Assembly: GCA_023414975.1 (NCBI GenBank)
Contig: JAEZMI010000019.1
Span: forward strand, 1 to 8,225
Source of the DNA: Pseudomonadota bacterium
GTDB lineage: Bacteria > Pseudomonadota > Alphaproteobacteria > Rhizobiales > Xanthobacteraceae
Length of the DNA: 8,225 nt
Direction of reading: 5' to 3'
The notes below the pieces were generated by a model. It saw only the letters and a program-made list of their open reading frames with translations, had not been told where the DNA came from and made no database searches. The translations under genes and the position numbers were made by a program. Positions 5,715 through 8,225 of this stretch are shown piece by piece (position 1 is the first letter of the stretch; every line of letters starts with the position of its first letter).

Positions 5715-6670
5715 TGGCCCATGGCTATGAGACCGGGCGGCTCGACCTGCCCTTCGTCGGCATCTGCACCTTCGGCAAATACCCGCTCCAGCTCGACTGG
5801 GACCGGATCGATGCGGATGTCGCCATTCTCGGCGCGCCTTTCGATCTCGGCACGCAGTGGCGCTCGGGCGCCCGCTCCGGCCCGCGCGCCATCCGCGAGG
5901 CCTCGACCCTGTTCTCCTTCGGCCATGCCGGCGCCTATGATCATGAGGACGACGTCACCTATCTGGCGGCGGACAAGACCCGCATCGTCGATATCGGCGA
6001 CGCGGACATGATCCACACCGACACCGACCAGAGCCACGCGAACATCGAATATGGCGTGCGCAAGATCCTGAAGGCCGGCGCCATCCCGGTCGTGCTCGGC
6101 GGCGATCACTCGGTCAACATTCCCTGCATCGAGGCGTTCTCCGACGAGGAGCCGTTCCACATCGTGCAGTTCGACGCCCATCTCGACTTCGTCGATGAGC
6201 GCAAGGGCGTGCGGCGCGGCCATGGCAACCCGCTGCGCCGCGCGGCGGAGAAACCCTATGTCACCGGCCTCACCCAGCTTGGCATCCGCAACGTGTCCTC
6301 CACCGCCCGCGAGGGCTATGAGGCGGCGCGGTCCATGGGCTCGGACATCCTCAGCGTGCGGCAGATCCGCAAGCTCGGCACGCAGGCCGTGCTGGCGCGG
6401 ATCCCCGAGGGCAAGCGCTATTACGTCACCATCGACATTGACGGCTTCGACCCCTCCATCGCCCCCGGCACGGGCACGCCCAGCCATGGCGGCTTCACCT
6501 ATTACGAGGTGCTGGAACTCTTGGACGGGCTGACCAAGCGCGGCACCGTGATCGGCGTTGATCTCGTCGAGGTTGCCCGCGAATACGATCCGGGCGGCGT
6601 CACCTCGATCCTCGCCGCGCAGGTGCTGCTGAACTTCATCGGCCGCATCCTGCATAACCGGCAAGGCTGA
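5714..6670 (+). CDS. Ureohydrolase (agmatinase/arginase superfamily) 2
   Basis: Also 318 residues, but clearly a different subfamily from its neighbour. Ligands are complete: H132 in GGDHS, D154/H156/D158 in FDAHLDFVD, D241/D243 in IDIDGFDPS, then APGTGTPSHGG and DLVEVAREYDPGG. The N-terminal GAPFDLGTQWRSGARSGPR and STLFSFGHAGAYDHEDD mark a clade usually annotated as agmatinase; I think cyanobacterial guanidine hydrolase-type proteins share the TQWRSG stretch, but this is from memory. The start codon overlaps the stop of the first gene (TGATG at 5712-5716), with a strong ribosome binding site GGGAGG (5702-5707). Both subunits appear catalytically competent, so they may have different substrates or form a heteromer. 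Metal type cannot be told; no nickel chaperone gene is in the window. The 142 bp after the gene suggest that dps is a separate unit. Confidence 0.92.
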   Translation: MAHGYETGRLDLPFVGICTFGKYPLQLDWDRIDADVAILGAPFDLGTQWRSGARSGPRAIREASTLFSFGHAGAYDHEDDVTYLAADKTRIVDIGDADMIHTDTDQSHANIEYGVRKILKAGAIPVVLGGDHSVNIPCIEAFSDEEPFHIVQFDAHLDFVDERKGVRRGHGNPLRRAAEKPYVTGLTQLGIRNVSSTAREGYEAARSMGSDILSVRQIRKLGTQAVLARIPEGKRYYVTIDIDGFDPSIAPGTGTPSHGGFTYYEVLELLDGLTKRGTVIGVDLVEVAREYDPGGVTSILAAQVLLNFIGRILHNRQG

Positions 6671-6763
6671 CCGCCCGTCCGGCGGACGCGCACGAAAAGA
6701 CTGGCTTGACCTTCGGCGCTGCCGCCCGACTTGGCCTCCCATCCACTTTACGGTGTCGCTGCG

Positions 6764-6791
6764 GGCGCTCTTGCGCCATGGTGGCGGCGCC
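6764..6791 (+). promoter_or_regulatory. Overlapping alternative hairpins in the dps leader
   Basis: GGCGC (6764-6768), GCGCC (6773-6777) and GGCGC (6786-6790) lie in a row, so the middle segment can pair with either neighbour (loops of 4 and 8 nt), 22 nt before the dps start and just ahead of its ribosome binding site. This could be a weak translational switch or merely a GC-rich coincidence. TTGACC at 6706-6711 resembles a -35 box but no matching -10 is evident, so the dps promoter itself was not located. Confidence 0.2.
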
Positions 6792-6812
6792 GGGAGACAC
6801 AGAGGAGAGGCC

Positions 6813-7301
6813 ATGCGCAGCCACAAGACCGCCAACGATCTTCCGTCCAACGCCAAGAAAGTCGCCATCGACCTTCTGAACGCCAACCTTGCCGCCGGCA
6901 TCGATCTCGCGCTCGCCACCAAGCAGGCGCACTGGAACCTGAAGGGCCCGCAGTTCATCGCCGTCCATGAAATGCTGGACGGCTTCCGCGCGGAACTCGA
7001 CGGCCATAACGACACCATGGCCGAACGTGTGGTGCAGCTCGGCGGCACCGCGCTGGGCACGACGCAGACTGTCGGCTCGGCGAGCCCGCTTAAGCCCTAC
7101 CCGACCGACATCTTCAAGGTCGCCGACCATCTCGGTGAACTCGCCAGCCGCTATGGGGCGGTGGCCAACAGCGTGCGCAAGGCGATCGACGAGGCCGATG
7201 AGGCCGGTGACGCCACCACGGCCGACATCTTCACCGCCGCCTCGCGCTCGCTCGACAAGGCCCTGTGGTTCATCGAATCACATCTTCAGGACGCGCAGTG
7301 A
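6813..7301 (+). CDS. dps: Dps, DNA-binding ferritin-like protein from starved cells
   Basis: A 162-residue Dps: a spherical dodecamer that oxidises and stores iron with hydrogen peroxide and protects DNA during starvation and oxidative stress. The inter-subunit ferroxidase residues are all present: H40, H52, D56, D67 and E71, in the signature KQAHWNLKGPQFIAVHEMLD followed by HNDTMAERVVQLGG, which is very like E. coli Dps. The N-terminal tail is short, with K5, K15 and K16, so DNA binding may be modest. ATG 6813 is chosen over the in-frame GTG at 6753 because GAGGAG (6802-6807) sits 5 nt upstream and the extra 20 residues are not Dps-like. It is a housekeeping stress gene bordering the catabolic cluster, with no evident functional link to it. 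Confidence 0.96.
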   Translation: MRSHKTANDLPSNAKKVAIDLLNANLAAGIDLALATKQAHWNLKGPQFIAVHEMLDGFRAELDGHNDTMAERVVQLGGTALGTTQTVGSASPLKPYPTDIFKVADHLGELASRYGAVANSVRKAIDEADEAGDATTADIFTAASRSLDKALWFIESHLQDAQ

Positions 7302-7344
7302 AATCACCACGCGCAGATTTTGCACCGAATTTGCGCGTGGATTT
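7301..7344 (+). terminator. Hairpin directly after dps, possible terminator
   Basis: The arm at 7301-7319 pairs with 7328-7344 (core CACGCGCA with TGCGCGTG, flanked by AAATC/GATTT and ATT/AAT), with a 2-nt bulge, one mismatch and an 8-nt loop. It begins on the last base of the dps stop codon. No U-run follows, so it may be an mRNA 3'-end stabiliser rather than a true intrinsic terminator. Confidence 0.4.
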
Positions 7345-7551
7345 CACGGTATTTGAAAACCGCAGAACTGATCGAGCACTATCAGTACTTGTCAAGACAC
7401 AATGTCGCGACCGCCTTTATTGCAGCAGTCGCCGCTTACCGCTTTGCCAACGGCTTGAATTCGTCCATTCTTCGCACATAAAGCGTGTCAATCCGACCAG
7501 GGCTCGATCGGGCATCATTCGGGCCGCAGCCAGCCAAGGGGGCATGGGCGC
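7345..7551 (+). promoter_or_regulatory. Lower-GC leader region of the MarR-family gene, with putative promoter and dyad
   Basis: This stretch is visibly lower in GC than the genes on either side. ACTGAT (7367-7372) and ATCAGT (7381-7386) form a perfect 6-8-6 dyad, the size of many MarR operators. TTGAAT (7455-7460) and CATAAA (7477-7482), 16 nt apart, each match 4 of 6 consensus bases and are the best promoter candidate, giving a leader of about 60 nt. A 42-codon frame from TTG 7353 to TAA 7479 also runs through here and is discussed as a finding. No RNA gene is recognised. Confidence 0.3.
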
Positions 7552-8115
7552 ATGGCAGTCAGGTCAGCCAAGGAAAATGACAATGGAATCACTTCGAACG
7601 CTCCTCATGTCATCTCGGGCATGAGTGGGTCTCCCGGCACCGATGCCGCTTCGGACTTTTCGATCAACCATCTGGAAATCGCCCGTGTGATCGAGCGGGC
7701 TCACCGCCGTTTCCTCGATCTGTTGCGAATCGAGCTGACCCGCCTGGGCACGGACGACATCAGTCCGTCGCAGGTCATGTTGCTGTTCACCATCGGCAGC
7801 GACGAACTGTCGGTGCGCGATCTGCTGGAGCGCGGCCACTATCTCGGCTCGAACGCCTCCTACAATCTCAAGCAGTTGGTCGAGGGCGGCTATGTCGACC
7901 GCTCACCCTCGCTGCGCGACCGGCGCTCCGCTCGTCTCCGGCTCACCGCCAAGGCGGTCAGCCTGTGCGACGCCATTCGCAGCATGCACGACACCGCCGA
8001 GCGTAGCCCGCGCGACGAGGCGGAGGCGCTGGAACTGACCACCGCCTACAATGTCCTGCGCAAGCTCGAAATGCACTGGACCAGTGCCCTGCGCTATGGC
8101 GGCGACCTCGTCTGA
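7552..8115 (+). CDS. MarR-family winged-helix transcriptional regulator (LdtR-like)
   Basis: A 187-residue (or 164-residue) regulator. The dimerisation helices surround the winged helix: VIERAHRRFLDLLRIELTRLG (46-66), SPSQVMLLFTIG (71-82), recognition helix GHYLGSNASYNLKQLVEGGY (95-114) and wing DRRSARLRLTAKA (123-135). The YLGSNxSYNLK stretch and the DRRS wing are what I remember of the alphaproteobacterial LdtR/MdrA group, which controls an L,D-transpeptidase and stress tolerance. This subgroup call is moderate, so no symbol is given. ATG 7552 has AAGGGGG (7536-7542) upstream; ATG 7621 would remove a poorly structured 23-residue N-terminus but has no good binding site, so the start is uncertain. 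The upstream dyad at 7367-7386 would suit autoregulation. The gene stands alone between dps and a strong terminator. Confidence 0.85.
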   Translation: MAVRSAKENDNGITSNAPHVISGMSGSPGTDAASDFSINHLEIARVIERAHRRFLDLLRIELTRLGTDDISPSQVMLLFTIGSDELSVRDLLERGHYLGSNASYNLKQLVEGGYVDRSPSLRDRRSARLRLTAKAVSLCDAIRSMHDTAERSPRDEAEALELTTAYNVLRKLEMHWTSALRYGGDLV

Positions 8116-8142
8116 GGCGCGTTCCCGTTTCCTGTCCAGTAC

Positions 8143-8181
8143 AAAAAACCGCGCCGCGTGACCCACGCGGCGCGGTTTTTT
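8143..8181 (+). terminator. Strong bidirectional Rho-independent terminator
   Basis: A perfect 18-bp stem: the arm at 8143-8160 starts with six A and continues CCGCGCCGCGTG, and the arm at 8164-8181 is its complement ending in six T, with a 3-nt ACC loop. It lies 27 bp after the MarR-family stop. The A-run on one side and T-run on the other allow termination from both strands, so a convergent gene is likely to the right of the window. Confidence 0.92.
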
Positions 8182-8225
8182 CTTGGGCACGGCTTTCTTC
8201 GGGCGCGGCTTGACCGGTTCAGGTG

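Noticed and set aside
4758..6670. Naming the pair as metformin hydrolase or guanidine hydrolase
   Set aside because: Only general ureohydrolase motifs and gene pairing support it; I cannot align them to the characterised enzymes, so no gene symbols were assigned.
6753..6812. N-terminal extension of Dps to GTG 6753
   Set aside because: ATG 6813 has a strong binding site at proper spacing and gives a normal Dps length and N-terminus.
5456..7060. 534-codon minus-strand open frame across both ureohydrolases and dps
   Set aside because: It is antisense to three genes with intact motifs, has low-complexity Ala/Arg/Gly-rich composition and no recognisable domain; such frames are common opposite high-GC genes.
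1..8225. CRISPR array, tRNA/rRNA genes, transposases or attachment sites
   Set aside because: No regularly spaced direct repeats, no tRNA-like cloverleaf, and no transposase or integrase motifs were seen; the only repeats are the two intergenic palindromes.

Overview
The window is high-GC DNA (coding third positions are overwhelmingly G or C) from what looks like an alphaproteobacterium, most likely Hyphomicrobiales/Rhizobiales and possibly close to Xanthobacteraceae. This is inferred from composition, from the intergenic palindromes and from the protein families present (an LdtR-like MarR regulator, a GumC-like chain-length protein with a C-terminal kinase-like domain, Dps). No searches were possible. 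Family calls come from motifs, and comparisons with named reference proteins are from memory.

Layout. Bases 1-1050 hold the C-terminal part of a Wzz/GumC-type exopolysaccharide protein whose kinase-like domain has lost its nucleotide-binding motifs. It converges on, and overlaps by 16 bp, a LysR-type regulator on the minus strand (1035-1961). The roughly 300 bp between lysR and the next plus-strand gene holds a 100-bp palindromic repeat, an AT-rich control region with a T-N11-A LysR-type box, and a possible 13-codon leader ORF. Then comes a plus-strand catabolic cluster: SDR dehydrogenase 1 (2262-3020), SDR dehydrogenase 2 (overlapping by 7 bp, to 3739), a creatininase-family amidohydrolase (3800-4576), a second palindromic repeat (4599-4704), and two paralogous ureohydrolases (4758-5714 and 5714-6670) that share a base at a TGATG junction. 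After the cluster are dps (6813-7301), a 250-bp lower-GC intergenic region, a MarR-family regulator (7552-8115) and a strong hairpin terminator (8143-8181).

How the genes may work together. The five enzymes and the divergent LysR regulator look like one regulated catabolic module for a guanidino compound. A creatininase-type enzyme opens a cyclic guanidine or lactam ring. Ureohydrolases remove urea from a linear guanidino compound. The two NAD-type SDRs would oxidise hydroxyl groups on the substrate or product. The usual partner of creatininase, creatinase (an M24-fold enzyme), is not seen here, so the ureohydrolase pair may do the urea-releasing step instead. The creatininase also appears to lack one of the two active-site tryptophans of the Pseudomonas enzyme, which argues for a substrate other than creatinine. 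This is the most interesting part of the window. The substrate is not known, and no transporter or urease gene lies in the window.
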